A DNA stretch of 25,477 bases, taken from positions 1 through 25,477 of the forward strand of contig CAYZOC010000009.1 of assembly GCA_964480275.1 (NCBI GenBank). Reading direction: 5' to 3'. The notes under the pieces are model-generated. The model was given only the letters and a program-made list of their open reading frames with translations, was not told where the DNA came from and made no database searches. How positions within the stretch are numbered: position 1 is the stretch's first letter; every line of letters starts with the position of its first letter. This DNA comes from DATESG01 sp964480275. Lineage in GTDB: Bacteria; Bacillota_I; Bacilli_A; RFN20; CAG-826. This document shows positions 6,926 through 15,869 of this stretch, piece after piece. Made by a program: the position numbers and the translations under genes.

Positions 6926-9457
6926 ATGAAACAAGAAAATTATACGCCAATGATCATGCAATATCTGGATATTAAAAAAGCAAATCCCGGTGTTTTAATA
7001 ATGTTTAGGCTTGGAGATTTTTATGAGTTTTTCTTCGAAGATGCCCAACTTGTTAGCAAGGTTCTACAACTAGTTTTAACAAGAAAAGCAGCCGGAAACA
7101 ATCAAAAAATCCCAATGTGTGGAATTCCATATCACGCAAGTAGATCTTATTTGGCAAAACTAGTGGCCGCGGGTTATAAAGTTGGAATTGTTGAACAACT
7201 TGAAGATCCAAGTAGTGCCAAAGGATTAGTTGAGCGTGGAGTTGTGCAAATTGTCACACCTGGTGCGGTGATTGATTTTGACGAAACTCATAATAATTTT
7301 ATTATTGCTCTAGATGAGACCCTTGTTGACTACGCACTTTGTTATGCCGATGTTTCAACTGGTGATATATCGGTGGCCCGGCTTGATAAATCGAGTTCTA
7401 GCCTTGCTAACTTTATCGCAAATCTTGGCGCTAAGGAAGTTGTTGTTAGTAGTATGTTTGATCCTAAACTGATCAAAAGAATCGAAGAAACATTCCATGT
7501 AGTTACTTCTTATGAAGATGACAATAATCTTAAGAACAACTATCAAGAACTATTTGCCCATGTTAAAGACCAAGGATTAATTCGTGTCGCTGCGCGATTA
7601 TTGAACTATTTAGTTAAAATTGAACGCCGGGAATTAAATTATTTTAAATTAATTAATGTCAGTAAACCGAGTGATTTTCTCCAAATTGACCAATTTAGTC
7701 GAGTCAACCTTGAATTAACTAGAACAATTAGAAGCGAAGATAAGTTTGGTTCGCTATTTTGGTTGTTGGATGATACAAAGACTGCAATGGGCCGGCGCTT
7801 ACTAAAGAATTATATCAATCAGCCCCTACGAGATTTAAGCAAAATTTATCGGCGGCAGCTGATGATTGATGCCCTAATTGTCAATTATATAACACGTGAA
7901 GAAGTCAAAGAAGCAATGCAGGAAATTTATGATTTTGAACGTATTATTGCCAGGATTAGTTTTGGAAATGCCAATCCTAAGGAGCTGTTACGGTTAAAAC
8001 ATTCACTCAAGGCCTTTGAAACATTAAAGGAAAAGATTTTAAAAATTGATAGTCCTGAACTAACTAATTTAGTTGAAAGAGCCTTTGATAGTATCCCTCT
8101 TATTAATCTATTAGAAAAGGCCATCAGTGAAGATGCACCATTAGTCATTGCAAATGGCGATATTTTCAATTTTGGTTACAATCAACAACTCGATGAACTG
8201 ATCAAAATCAGTAAAAATAGTCGTCAGTTTATTCTCGAGCTTGAAGAGCAAGAAAAGCAAAAAACAGGGATTAAGAATTTAAAGATAGGTTATAATCGTG
8301 TTTTTGGTTATTACATCGAAGTTACAAATTCACAACTCGAGCTAGTTAAAGACGAGTATGGTTATATTCGTAAGCAAACAACCAAGAATGGTGAACGCTA
8401 CATCAATGAGACGCTCAAAGAAAAGGAAAGTCAAATTTTAAGTGCTGAAGAACGTAAAAGTGAACTTGAAAAGCACTTATATTTTGAACTACTTAATGAA
8501 ATAAAAAAACTCACCCGTAAAATCCAAGTAGTGGCAGACATTGTCGCCGAGTTGGATGTAATGGCGAGCCTTACTTCTGTTTGTGTTAAACACAACTTTC
8601 AAAAACCAACCTTTAATCAAAAGCGTCTTGTAGAAGTTAAGGCCGGGCGTCATCCAGTTGTTGATACAGTTCTTAAGAAAAATAAGTATGTTGCTAATGA
8701 TATTATCATGGATGAAGATACAGACATTCTTTTAATCACTGGGCCTAATATGGGTGGTAAATCGACCTATATGCGTCAGTTAGCACTTATCATCATCCTC
8801 GCACAAATGGGATGTTTTGTGCCAGCAGAAGGCGCATCTTTGATGATTTTTGATCAAATATTTACACGAATAGGTGCTAGTGATGATCTAGTAAGCGGGC
8901 AATCAACATTTATGGTTGAAATGAGCGAGGCTAATGTTGCGCTTCGAAATGCTAGTGAAAATTCGCTATTGATCTTTGATGAGATTGGCCGCGGAACGGC
9001 AACTTATGATGGGATGGCGTTAGCCCAAGCAATGATTGAATATGTTGCTACCAATATACGAGCAAAAACGGTATTTTCCACTCATTATCACGAACTTACA
9101 TTTTTAGAAAACGAAATAGATAACCTTAAAAATATCCATGTCGAAGTAAAGGAAAACAAGGAGGATATCACCTTCCTCTACAAGGTTAAGAGTGGGCCTA
9201 TGAATAAGTCTTATGGAATCAACGTGGCAACACTTGCTGACTTGCCGTACCCAATTATTAAACGGGCAAAAGAAGTGCTAAACCTTCTCGAACTAGGACA
9301 TAATCCTAAAGTTAGACCTAACGAAGAGTTTAAAAAAGCACAGCCTGATCAAGACTTACTTGAAGAGATACGCGCAATTGATCCTAATCGTCTCACGCCG
9401 TTAGCAGCGCTTGAAATTCTAGTTAAGATCAAACAAAGGGTTGACGAAAATGAGTAA
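6926..9457 (+). CDS. mutS: DNA mismatch repair protein MutS
   Basis: MutS binds mispaired or looped DNA and, with MutL, starts strand-specific repair. The mismatch-reading F-x-E motif is intact in GDFYE (F32, E34). The C-terminal ATPase has Walker A GPNMGGKST (606-614), signature region DDLVSGQSTFMVEM, Walker B LLIFDEIGRGT and the STHYHEL switch. The length of 843 is typical of MutS1 (about 850). It is the first gene of a tight operon with mutL, miaA, fhs and a DUF951 gene. Its stop overlaps the mutL start by 8 bp (ATGAGTAA). Confidence 0.98.
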   Translation: MKQENYTPMIMQYLDIKKANPGVLIMFRLGDFYEFFFEDAQLVSKVLQLVLTRKAAGNNQKIPMCGIPYHASRSYLAKLVAAGYKVGIVEQLEDPSSAKGLVERGVVQIVTPGAVIDFDETHNNFIIALDETLVDYALCYADVSTGDISVARLDKSSSSLANFIANLGAKEVVVSSMFDPKLIKRIEETFHVVTSYEDDNNLKNNYQELFAHVKDQGLIRVAARLLNYLVKIERRELNYFKLINVSKPSDFLQIDQFSRVNLELTRTIRSEDKFGSLFWLLDDTKTAMGRRLLKNYINQPLRDLSKIYRRQLMIDALIVNYITREEVKEAMQEIYDFERIIARISFGNANPKELLRLKHSLKAFETLKEKILKIDSPELTNLVERAFDSIPLINLLEKAISEDAPLVIANGDIFNFGYNQQLDELIKISKNSRQFILELEEQEKQKTGIKNLKIGYNRVFGYYIEVTNSQLELVKDEYGYIRKQTTKNGERYINETLKEKESQILSAEERKSELEKHLYFELLNEIKKLTRKIQVVADIVAELDVMASLTSVCVKHNFQKPTFNQKRLVEVKAGRHPVVDTVLKKNKYVANDIIMDEDTDILLITGPNMGGKSTYMRQLALIIILAQMGCFVPAEGASLMIFDQIFTRIGASDDLVSGQSTFMVEMSEANVALRNASENSLLIFDEIGRGTATYDGMALAQAMIEYVATNIRAKTVFSTHYHELTFLENEIDNLKNIHVEVKENKEDITFLYKVKSGPMNKSYGINVATLADLPYPIIKRAKEVLNLLELGHNPKVRPNEEFKKAQPDQDLLEEIRAIDPNRLTPLAALEILVKIKQRVDENE

Positions 9458-11198
9458 GATTCATGTGATGGAAACTAACTTAGCCAACCAAATTGCGGCT
9501 GGTGAAGTAATTGAGCGTCCTGCTAGCGTAATCAAAGAATTAGTTGAAAATTCCCTTGATGCTGGCGCTAAAATAATCCTGATAAAAGCAAATAATGCTG
9601 GACGCACATACATTTATGTTGAAGATGATGGCGAAGGAATGAATCGGGATGATGCAAAAAGGGCCTTTTTACGTCACGCTACAAGTAAAATTTTTGATGA
9701 ATTTGATCTTTTTCGCATTAAAACACTAGGATTTCGTGGCGAAGCGCTGGCCTCTATCGCCGCCATCAGTCAAGTAAAAATGACGACAAGCACCGGTAGT
9801 GGTGTAGGTAGTGAAATTATTATAAGTGGCGAGAAAATGGAAGTTAGTGACTCCGCTTTAAGAAAAGGGACAGTCGTTGAAGTCAGTGAACTATTTTATA
9901 ACACTCCTGCTCGCTTAAAATATTTAAAGAGTGATTATACTGAAGTGAGTGCAATAATCGATGTTGTTTCTAGACTTGCCCTCGCGCACACGAATGTAAG
10001 TTTCACCCTTTACATTGACGATAAATTACGATTGACGACGAGTGGAAGAGGCAATTTAAATGAAACAATTATGAATGTGTATGGCACATTTACTGCTAAA
10101 CATTTAGTTGCCTATGAATTACAAACCGCAGATTTTCATGTGCAAGGATTCCTGGGAAAAGCTGAACTTGCGCGGTCAAATCGTTATGGAATAATAACGA
10201 ACTTGAATGGACGTAGCGTTTATATGCCCAAAGTGCAAAACGCTATTATTAGTGGCTACCATGATTTTCTTCCGGACACCCGGTATCCCTTTGTTGTGCT
10301 TGAACTTAAAATCGAACCTGGACTTGTTGATGTGAATGTCCATCCAAGCAAAAAGGAAGTTCGATTTTCTAAAGAAAAGGAATTAACGGAACTTTTAGTC
10401 TCAACAATTCCTCACCATTTACTCGACCAAGATTTAATTTTTGATCCTAATCCTCAGCGTTATATAAATGATGGACCAGTTGCTCAACCTTATAGTGAGC
10501 AAACTAGTCTTAATTTCACAAGTAGCCAAGAAGAAAATTTAGAACTACATTTAAAAGTTTCTGATAGTAATGTTGAAGATATTAAACTAGAACAAATAGA
10601 AGGGGCGGGAAAACGACCAATACTTTCACCAGTCGCTCAACTTAATTTGACTTACATTATTTGTGAGGATGGGGAGGGTGGTTTTTACTTAGTTGATCAA
10701 CATGCTGCTGCTGAACGGATTAATTATGAAAAATTTCAGCACGCTCTTAATAAAAGTATTAAAGTCAAGGCGCCGCTTATTCCAATCGTGCTTGAATTCT
10801 CTTTAGCTGAAGCATCTCAGCTTGATGATGATAAAATTGCGGCCTTAAAAGCGGTTGGTATAACTCTCGAACCCTTTGGCTCTTCGAGCTTCCGCGCTTT
10901 AGAAGTTCCACTTTGGACCGAAGAATATGATGAAAAAATTTATGTCAGCGAAATGATCGAACAAGTCTTTAGTAGTGGGCAAATAGATCAGCAAAAAGTC
11001 AGAACCGATGCGATTGCGACGATGGCGTGTAAGGCATCAATAAAAGCCAATATGCGCCTTAGTTATCACGAGCAAAAATCACTAGTTGATGAACTTTTCA
11101 CAATGAATAATCCTTATACTTGTCCCCATGGTCGCCCAACTGTAATTCATTTTAATAAATATCATCTTGAAAAGATGTTTAAAAGGACCGGTGTATGA
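9450..11198 (+). CDS. mutL: DNA mismatch repair endonuclease MutL
   Basis: MutL is the GHKL ATPase that couples mismatch recognition by MutS to strand incision. The N-terminal ATPase motifs are ELVENSLDAGA, DDGEGM and GFRGEALASI. The C-terminal domain carries the metal-dependent endonuclease motif DQHAAAERINYE (416-427), matching DQHA-x2-E-x4-E, together with ACKASIKA (from 526) and CPHGRP (558-563). MutL therefore nicks DNA itself, as in organisms without MutH. I chose the ATG at 9450 (MSKIHVME) with AAAGGG at 9435-9440 as SD; a TTG at 9441 in the same frame is too close to that SD. The product is 582 residues. It overlaps mutS by 8 bp and miaA by 4 bp. Confidence 0.97.
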   Translation: MSKIHVMETNLANQIAAGEVIERPASVIKELVENSLDAGAKIILIKANNAGRTYIYVEDDGEGMNRDDAKRAFLRHATSKIFDEFDLFRIKTLGFRGEALASIAAISQVKMTTSTGSGVGSEIIISGEKMEVSDSALRKGTVVEVSELFYNTPARLKYLKSDYTEVSAIIDVVSRLALAHTNVSFTLYIDDKLRLTTSGRGNLNETIMNVYGTFTAKHLVAYELQTADFHVQGFLGKAELARSNRYGIITNLNGRSVYMPKVQNAIISGYHDFLPDTRYPFVVLELKIEPGLVDVNVHPSKKEVRFSKEKELTELLVSTIPHHLLDQDLIFDPNPQRYINDGPVAQPYSEQTSLNFTSSQEENLELHLKVSDSNVEDIKLEQIEGAGKRPILSPVAQLNLTYIICEDGEGGFYLVDQHAAAERINYEKFQHALNKSIKVKAPLIPIVLEFSLAEASQLDDDKIAALKAVGITLEPFGSSSFRALEVPLWTEEYDEKIYVSEMIEQVFSSGQIDQQKVRTDAIATMACKASIKANMRLSYHEQKSLVDELFTMNNPYTCPHGRPTVIHFNKYHLEKMFKRTGV

Positions 11199-12085
11199 TT
11201 TATATTATTGCTGGTCAAACGGCGAGTGGTAAAACTAAACTGGCCCTTAAATTTGCCCAACTTATTGGTGGGGAAATTATTAATGGTGATGCTTTTCAAG
11301 TATATAAGCATTTAAATATCGGTACCGCAAAGCCAACAAAGGAAGAATTTGCCCTTGTTCCGCATCATCTTTTTGATATTGTTGAAATAAATCATCCATT
11401 TAATATATATGAGTATCAGAAACTAGCTCGGAAAAAAATCGATCAACTTCTTGCAAAAAAAGTGCCAATTATTATTGTTGGTGGCAGTGGACTATATATA
11501 AGAAGTGTCTTGTTTGATTACCGTTTTTCTCAAAGTGTTACTGTCGATATGAGTAACTATTTAAAGATGAGTGATCGTGAGTTACACGAAGAGTTAGTAA
11601 AGATTGATCTAGAAAGCTCAAAGAAAATCCACCCTAATAATCGCCGGCGTGTATTAAGAGCGATTGAAATATTTCTACAAAACGGTGTTACTAAAAGTCA
11701 ATTAGAACAAAGTCAAAATAAACAAGCACTTTATAAATATACAATGGTAACGCTTGAGCGAAGTCGTGAATTCATTGAATATGCAATTCAACAAAGAGTC
11801 ATTGATATGTTTGCAAGTGGACTTAGGCAAGAACTAGGGCAGTTATTGAAAAGTTATCCAAGCGATAGTCCAGGATTTAAAGCGATTGGCTACAAGGAAA
11901 TAATTGATAACTTTGACGAAAGCGATGATTTTTTGATCGATTTAATTGCGAAAAACACTCGGCAATATGCTAAGCGTCAAAATACATTTTTCAATAATCA
12001 GTTTATCGTCCATCGCTTTGATGACACACAATCAGCCTTAGTATTTCTTTTACAATCTTTTCAAGGAGCTAAACAAGATGAATAA
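11195..12085 (+). CDS. miaA: tRNA dimethylallyltransferase MiaA
   Basis: MiaA transfers a dimethylallyl group to A37 of tRNAs decoding UNN codons, making the i6A that MiaB then methylthiolates. The P-loop GQTASGKT is at residues 7-14, NGDAFQVYK binds substrate, and GTAKPT, HHLFDI, GGSGLYI and the later NNRRRVLRAIEI are conserved family stretches. Near the C-terminus, GFKAIGYKE and RQYAKRQNTFF are diagnostic. At 296 residues it is slightly short (usual 300-320). Its start overlaps the mutL stop by 4 bp (ATGA), and its stop overlaps the fhs start by 8 bp. In this family the gene commonly sits beside mutL; the hfq gene that follows miaA in Bacillus is absent. Confidence 0.97.
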   Translation: MIYIIAGQTASGKTKLALKFAQLIGGEIINGDAFQVYKHLNIGTAKPTKEEFALVPHHLFDIVEINHPFNIYEYQKLARKKIDQLLAKKVPIIIVGGSGLYIRSVLFDYRFSQSVTVDMSNYLKMSDRELHEELVKIDLESSKKIHPNNRRRVLRAIEIFLQNGVTKSQLEQSQNKQALYKYTMVTLERSREFIEYAIQQRVIDMFASGLRQELGQLLKSYPSDSPGFKAIGYKEIIDNFDESDDFLIDLIAKNTRQYAKRQNTFFNNQFIVHRFDDTQSALVFLLQSFQGAKQDE

Positions 12086-13691
12086 AATATTTACGATTGT
12101 TGAAGTTGCCAATAAACTTAACATTAATAGTGATTACCTCGAACAATATGGAAATGATAAAGCAAAAATCGACCCACGTTTTGCTAGCAATTTACCAAAT
12201 AAAGGCAAGATTGTCTTAGTAACTGCAATAACGCCGACCAAAGCCGGTGAAGGTAAGACGACAATGTCAATTGCGCTTGCTGATGGTCTAAATCGAATTG
12301 GTGAACAAGCTCTACTATGTCTAAGAGAACCTTCACTTGGTCCAGTGTTTGGTATCAAGGGAGGGGCAACTGGTGGAGGCCAAGCCGCTTTATATCCCGC
12401 TGAAGACATTAATCTACATTTTACGGGTGATATGCATGCTCTTACTAGTTCAATCAACCTAATTGCCGCTATAATTGATAATCACATTTATCGTGGCAAC
12501 GAATTAAATATTGATCCGAAAAAAATTACCTGGCATCGGGCATTAGACATGAACGATCGGGCCCTGCGCGACATTAGTGTGGCAATTAAGAAAGCTCATG
12601 GGATAAAACGAAATGAAAGTTTTCAAATAACAGTCGCTAGTGAACTAATGGCGATTATGTGTTTAGCAAATGATGAGAATGATTTTCTTAACCGTATCAA
12701 TAAAATTATTGTTGCTTACACTTATGATAATAAACCTATTTTACTTAAAGATTTAGCCGTTTCTCATGCCGTAATGAAATTAATGAAGCGCGCACTAAAA
12801 CCAAATTTAGTCCAAACTCTTGAGGGTAATCCTGTGCTTGTTCATGGAGGCCCATTTGCTAATATTGCCCATGGTTGTAACTCACTAATCGCAACTAATT
12901 TAGCAACAAAACTTTCACCAATTGTTATAACTGAAGCAGGGTTTGCTGCCGATTTAGGAGCTGAAAAGTTTTTTGATATAAAGTCAAGGATTGGTGACTT
13001 GTCGCCTGCTTTAGCAGTTATTGTCGCAACGATTAAGGCTCTTAAACTTCATGGTGGAGTTGATGAAAAGCATTTAGATCAGACTAATGTTCCCGCTCTT
13101 CTAGAGGGAACAAAAAATTTGGCTCAACACTATGAAAATATTCAAAAATATAAAGTTAAGCCGATGATTGCAATCAATCATTTTGCAAGTGACAGCAAGG
13201 AAGAAGTTGCCGCCCTTATAGAGTGGTGTAAACAAAAAGATTATGAAGTTACGTTTGTTGATAGTTTTATTAAAGGATCAATTGGCGCGGTTGATTTTGC
13301 CTCAAAAGTTAAAAAGTTACTTGAAGACGATGAAAGTGAATTTCAAGCACTTTATCGCTTAGATCAACCAATTGTCGATAAGATTAATATAATTGCACAA
13401 CAAATATATCGAGCAAAAGGAATAAAATTGACTAAACGCGCGCTTGAAAGTATTGAAAAAATAGAAAAATTAGGTTATTCTTCCCTCCCTATTTGCATTG
13501 CTAAAACACCACACTCTTTTAGTGATGATCCGAAACGATTAAACACCCCAAAAAATTTCAAAATTACAGTCCGTGATGCTTATCTCAGTGCTGGAGCAGG
13601 ATTTATAGTCATATTAACTGGTAAGGTATTAACAATGCCAGGACTACCAAAGATTCCGGCTGCAGTGAGAATGGAGGAGAGTGATTACTAA
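12078..13691 (+). CDS. fhs: Formate--tetrahydrofolate ligase
   Basis: This enzyme makes 10-formyltetrahydrofolate from formate, THF and ATP, feeding purine synthesis and initiator-tRNA formylation. The ATP-binding P-loop TPTKAGEGKTT is at 52-62, followed by LREPSLGPVFGIKGGATGGG and EDINLHFTGDMHA. The C-terminal GFIVILTGKVLTMPGLPKIP closes the family pattern. At 537 residues it is a little shorter than the usual 555-560. AAGGAG (12063-12068) is the SD. It overlaps miaA by 8 bp (ATGAATAA) and its TAA shares one base with the next ATG. A one-carbon enzyme inside a repair/tRNA-modification operon is a lineage-specific insertion relative to Bacillus. Confidence 0.97.
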   Translation: MNKIFTIVEVANKLNINSDYLEQYGNDKAKIDPRFASNLPNKGKIVLVTAITPTKAGEGKTTMSIALADGLNRIGEQALLCLREPSLGPVFGIKGGATGGGQAALYPAEDINLHFTGDMHALTSSINLIAAIIDNHIYRGNELNIDPKKITWHRALDMNDRALRDISVAIKKAHGIKRNESFQITVASELMAIMCLANDENDFLNRINKIIVAYTYDNKPILLKDLAVSHAVMKLMKRALKPNLVQTLEGNPVLVHGGPFANIAHGCNSLIATNLATKLSPIVITEAGFAADLGAEKFFDIKSRIGDLSPALAVIVATIKALKLHGGVDEKHLDQTNVPALLEGTKNLAQHYENIQKYKVKPMIAINHFASDSKEEVAALIEWCKQKDYEVTFVDSFIKGSIGAVDFASKVKKLLEDDESEFQALYRLDQPIVDKINIIAQQIYRAKGIKLTKRALESIEKIEKLGYSSLPICIAKTPHSFSDDPKRLNTPKNFKITVRDAYLSAGAGFIVILTGKVLTMPGLPKIPAAVRMEESDY

Positions 13692-13906
13692 TGAATATAA
13701 TTAAAGTAGAACTCTATGATCTTGTTGAACTTAAAAAGGAACACCCTTGTAAAACTCGCTCCAAGGTTTTTCAAGTAGTTCGTCTTGGGGCTGATCTCAA
13801 AATTCAATGTCAGGGTTGTGGCAATGTAATAATTATTCCACGAATAACATTTGATAAGCGCATAAAAAAGGTCTTATCACACCACCAAGAAGTGCTATTT
13901 AAATAA
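13691..13906 (+). CDS. DUF951 family small zinc-ribbon-like protein
   Basis: This 71-residue protein belongs to the DUF951 (YyzM-like) family of low-GC Gram-positive bacteria. The pattern is a start with YDLVELKKEHPC, then RLGADLKIQCQGCGNVIIIPR and a basic tail. Cysteines C20, C40 and C43 and the HPC motif suggest metal binding. The function is unknown. In Bacillus and relatives the family gene usually sits beside ychF; here ychF is about 5 kb downstream, separated by the ABC cluster and csp, which may mark the ABC cluster as an insertion. Its ATG overlaps the fhs stop by 1 base (TAATG), and it is the last gene before a hairpin terminator. Confidence 0.88.
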   Translation: MNIIKVELYDLVELKKEHPCKTRSKVFQVVRLGADLKIQCQGCGNVIIIPRITFDKRIKKVLSHHQEVLFK

Positions 13907-13911
13907 AACAT

Positions 13912-13936
13912 CTCCTACTTATATGTAGGAGTTTTT
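13912..13936 (+). terminator. Terminator hairpin that also contains next gene's SD
   Basis: The 7-bp stem CTCCTAC (13912-13918) pairs with GTAGGAG (13925-13931) across a TTATAT loop, followed by five T, 5 bases after the DUF951 stop. The 3' arm is also the only plausible Shine-Dalgarno for the TTG start at 13940 (8 nt spacing). Hairpin formation would thus both end transcription and hide the ribosome-binding site of the ABC cluster. Confidence 0.8.
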
Positions 13937-13939
13937 ATT

Positions 13940-14551
13940 TTGATTATTTCCCTACAAAACATTAGCAAAAGTTATAACAAACAAATTGTTTTAGATATGA
14001 TTAGTTACACTTTTATTGGGCCTGGACTTTATATAATCTATGGTCCAAGTGGTAGTGGCAAGACAACACTTTTAAATCTACTTGCTTCATTAGACAAACC
14101 AACAAGTGGGGAAATATCTTTTAGTGACAAAGCAAAAGCTGCCGTCGGTGTCATATTCCAAAGTCACTATTTAATTGGTGATTTAAGTGCCTATGAAAAT
14201 GTCGTACTCCCACTTTTAATTCAAAATATATCTTTTAAAAGGGAAAGAGTAATTAATATTTTTAAATATTTGAATATTGAAAACCTCTTCAAAAGAAAGG
14301 TTAAAACATGTTCGGGTGGTGAGGCTCAACGGATAAATATTGCAAGGACGCTCTTAAAAAATCCAAGCTGTATACTTGCCGACGAACCAACCGGCTCGGT
14401 TGATGAGAAAACAGCACTATTTATCAAAGATAAGTTAGTCGAACTTTCAAAGCAGCGATTAGTGATTGTTGTCACGCATGATATTAGTCTATTTGGTAGT
14501 ATTGAAGCAGTTCATATCAAAATTCATCGCGGTAAAATACATGAAAAATAA
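13940..14551 (+). CDS. ABC transporter ATP-binding protein (MacB/LolD-like)
   Basis: This stand-alone nucleotide-binding subunit belongs to the MacB/LolD/FtsE class. Walker A GPSGSGKTT is at 35-43, Q-loop F-Q at 73-74, signature CSGGE at 124-128 (Cys replacing the usual Leu), Walker B ILADEP at 145-150, and the H-loop histidine at 180. The start is TTG, supported by the SD GTAGGAG 8 nt upstream and by the canonical MIISLQNISKSY beginning; the next in-frame Met falls inside the fold. It has 203 residues. It overlaps the following permease gene by 11 bp and should energise that permease. No promoter is evident; expression likely depends on read-through of the 13912-13936 hairpin. Confidence 0.9.
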   Translation: MIISLQNISKSYNKQIVLDMISYTFIGPGLYIIYGPSGSGKTTLLNLLASLDKPTSGEISFSDKAKAAVGVIFQSHYLIGDLSAYENVVLPLLIQNISFKRERVINIFKYLNIENLFKRKVKTCSGGEAQRINIARTLLKNPSCILADEPTGSVDEKTALFIKDKLVELSKQRLVIVVTHDISLFGSIEAVHIKIHRGKIHEK

Positions 14552-15869
14552 CTGGATGTCGATGGTGATATTTTCAAACTTACGGATGAATAAAATGGCT
14601 AATGCCATCAATATTTTCTCCCTAAGTTTAGGCATCATTGTGTTTTCACTCTTTGGAGGTTTTTACCTTACGCAGTCGCAAATTATAAGCGAGCAAGAAA
14701 AAAACTTTCCTGAATACTTGAGTGCCAAACTCGAAAAAAGTGAAATAATTTCAAGTCAGTCAGACTTTTTAAAACTAAAACAAGTAACACGTCCAAGCCA
14801 AAGTGAATTAAATTCTTTTCTCGCTCAAAAATTGAGTGCCACGCACCATCTTAACTATGAGAACATATTTACAAGTCTCGATTTTTCGCTTTTTGGTGGT
14901 AAGCTTCCACCGTTTACCACTGTATTTCTAAAAAGCTTCAATTTAAGCCAGTTGCAAATGGACTTATTAGTTGAACATAATCAAGTGAGTGAAAATTCAA
15001 ATTTTATTTTTGTCAATATGGCGATGTTAAAAGTCATTAAAAACTCATACCAAATCCCCAACACTTTAGATTTAGTATTTAACTATCAAAAACAACTAGA
15101 GGTGGATAATATCAAAATATCATTACATAAAAATTTTATTGTCCAAGGTGTTTTTAGTGAACTTGAGTATATGTCAAATCCTAAAGTATATTTTTCACAG
15201 CAAGCACTTGATAGCTATTTTCAAAATTTTGTAGTTGATCAAACAACCCTATATGATTTGATTGCTAATCTAGCACCAGATCACTATCTTGGCGCATATT
15301 CATATCGGCTATTTTTTGCTAGCATAAGTGATTTAAAACGTGCTCAATATATATCAAATTCACTTATGGACGCCTCGTCATCATTAGTTGTTACTGGTGA
15401 ACATCTTACAAGAATTGATTCACTCAAGGAAATTTTTACCTTTATGAATATTGTAATGACAATTAGTGTTTTCCTCCTCGTCATTAGTTTTCTTTTCATA
15501 AATATTACAATTACCCATCTTGAACTTAAAAAAAACAATGCAAAAATGGCATTACTTTATTATTTTGGCGCAAAAACAGTTGATATTATTTCAATCTATC
15601 TAAAACAAAACTTTCTTATTGTCACGCTTGCAATGGGGGGGCTTTTGTTTGTGCCTAAACTTGAAGTTCTAATTAATACATTTATTTATAATACGCTAGG
15701 AATCAAGCAACTAATTAATACTCCACTTTTAGTTTATCAAGGATTCCCTTTATTAATTCCCTTAGTCATCTTCTTATTAATGTTAGTGAGCGCAAGTGTG
15801 ATTGTTGTGATTAACATTATTCTAAAAAATCAAAAGGCGCTTGTGAAAAGGCTTGCTCATAATGATTGA
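14541..15869 (+). CDS. FtsX-like ABC permease
   Basis: This is a permease with FtsX/MacB topology: one N-terminal transmembrane helix (about 21-45), a large extracytoplasmic domain (about 46-295), then three C-terminal helices (about 297-322, 350-372, 398-430). The MacB-type fold acts mechanically on envelope substrates and does not form a classic channel. The frame is open from 14466, but I take the ATG at 14541 (MKNNWMSM), which overlaps the ATPase stop by 11 bp; only weak SD-like GCGG precedes it, so ATGs at 14556 or 14562 are possible. The product is 442 residues. Its stop overlaps the fused ABC gene by 8 bp. The substrate is unknown; no peptide precursor or membrane-fusion subunit is adjacent. 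Confidence 0.8.
   Translation: MKNNWMSMVIFSNLRMNKMANAINIFSLSLGIIVFSLFGGFYLTQSQIISEQEKNFPEYLSAKLEKSEIISSQSDFLKLKQVTRPSQSELNSFLAQKLSATHHLNYENIFTSLDFSLFGGKLPPFTTVFLKSFNLSQLQMDLLVEHNQVSENSNFIFVNMAMLKVIKNSYQIPNTLDLVFNYQKQLEVDNIKISLHKNFIVQGVFSELEYMSNPKVYFSQQALDSYFQNFVVDQTTLYDLIANLAPDHYLGAYSYRLFFASISDLKRAQYISNSLMDASSSLVVTGEHLTRIDSLKEIFTFMNIVMTISVFLLVISFLFINITITHLELKKNNAKMALLYYFGAKTVDIISIYLKQNFLIVTLAMGGLLFVPKLEVLINTFIYNTLGIKQLINTPLLVYQGFPLLIPLVIFLLMLVSASVIVVINIILKNQKALVKRLAHND

Noticed and set aside
14466..14540. Longer start for the FtsX-like permease (25 extra residues)
   Set aside because: It would lie within the ATPase gene with 86 bp overlap and adds a segment atypical for the family; the ATG at 14541 fits the usual short cytosolic N-terminus.
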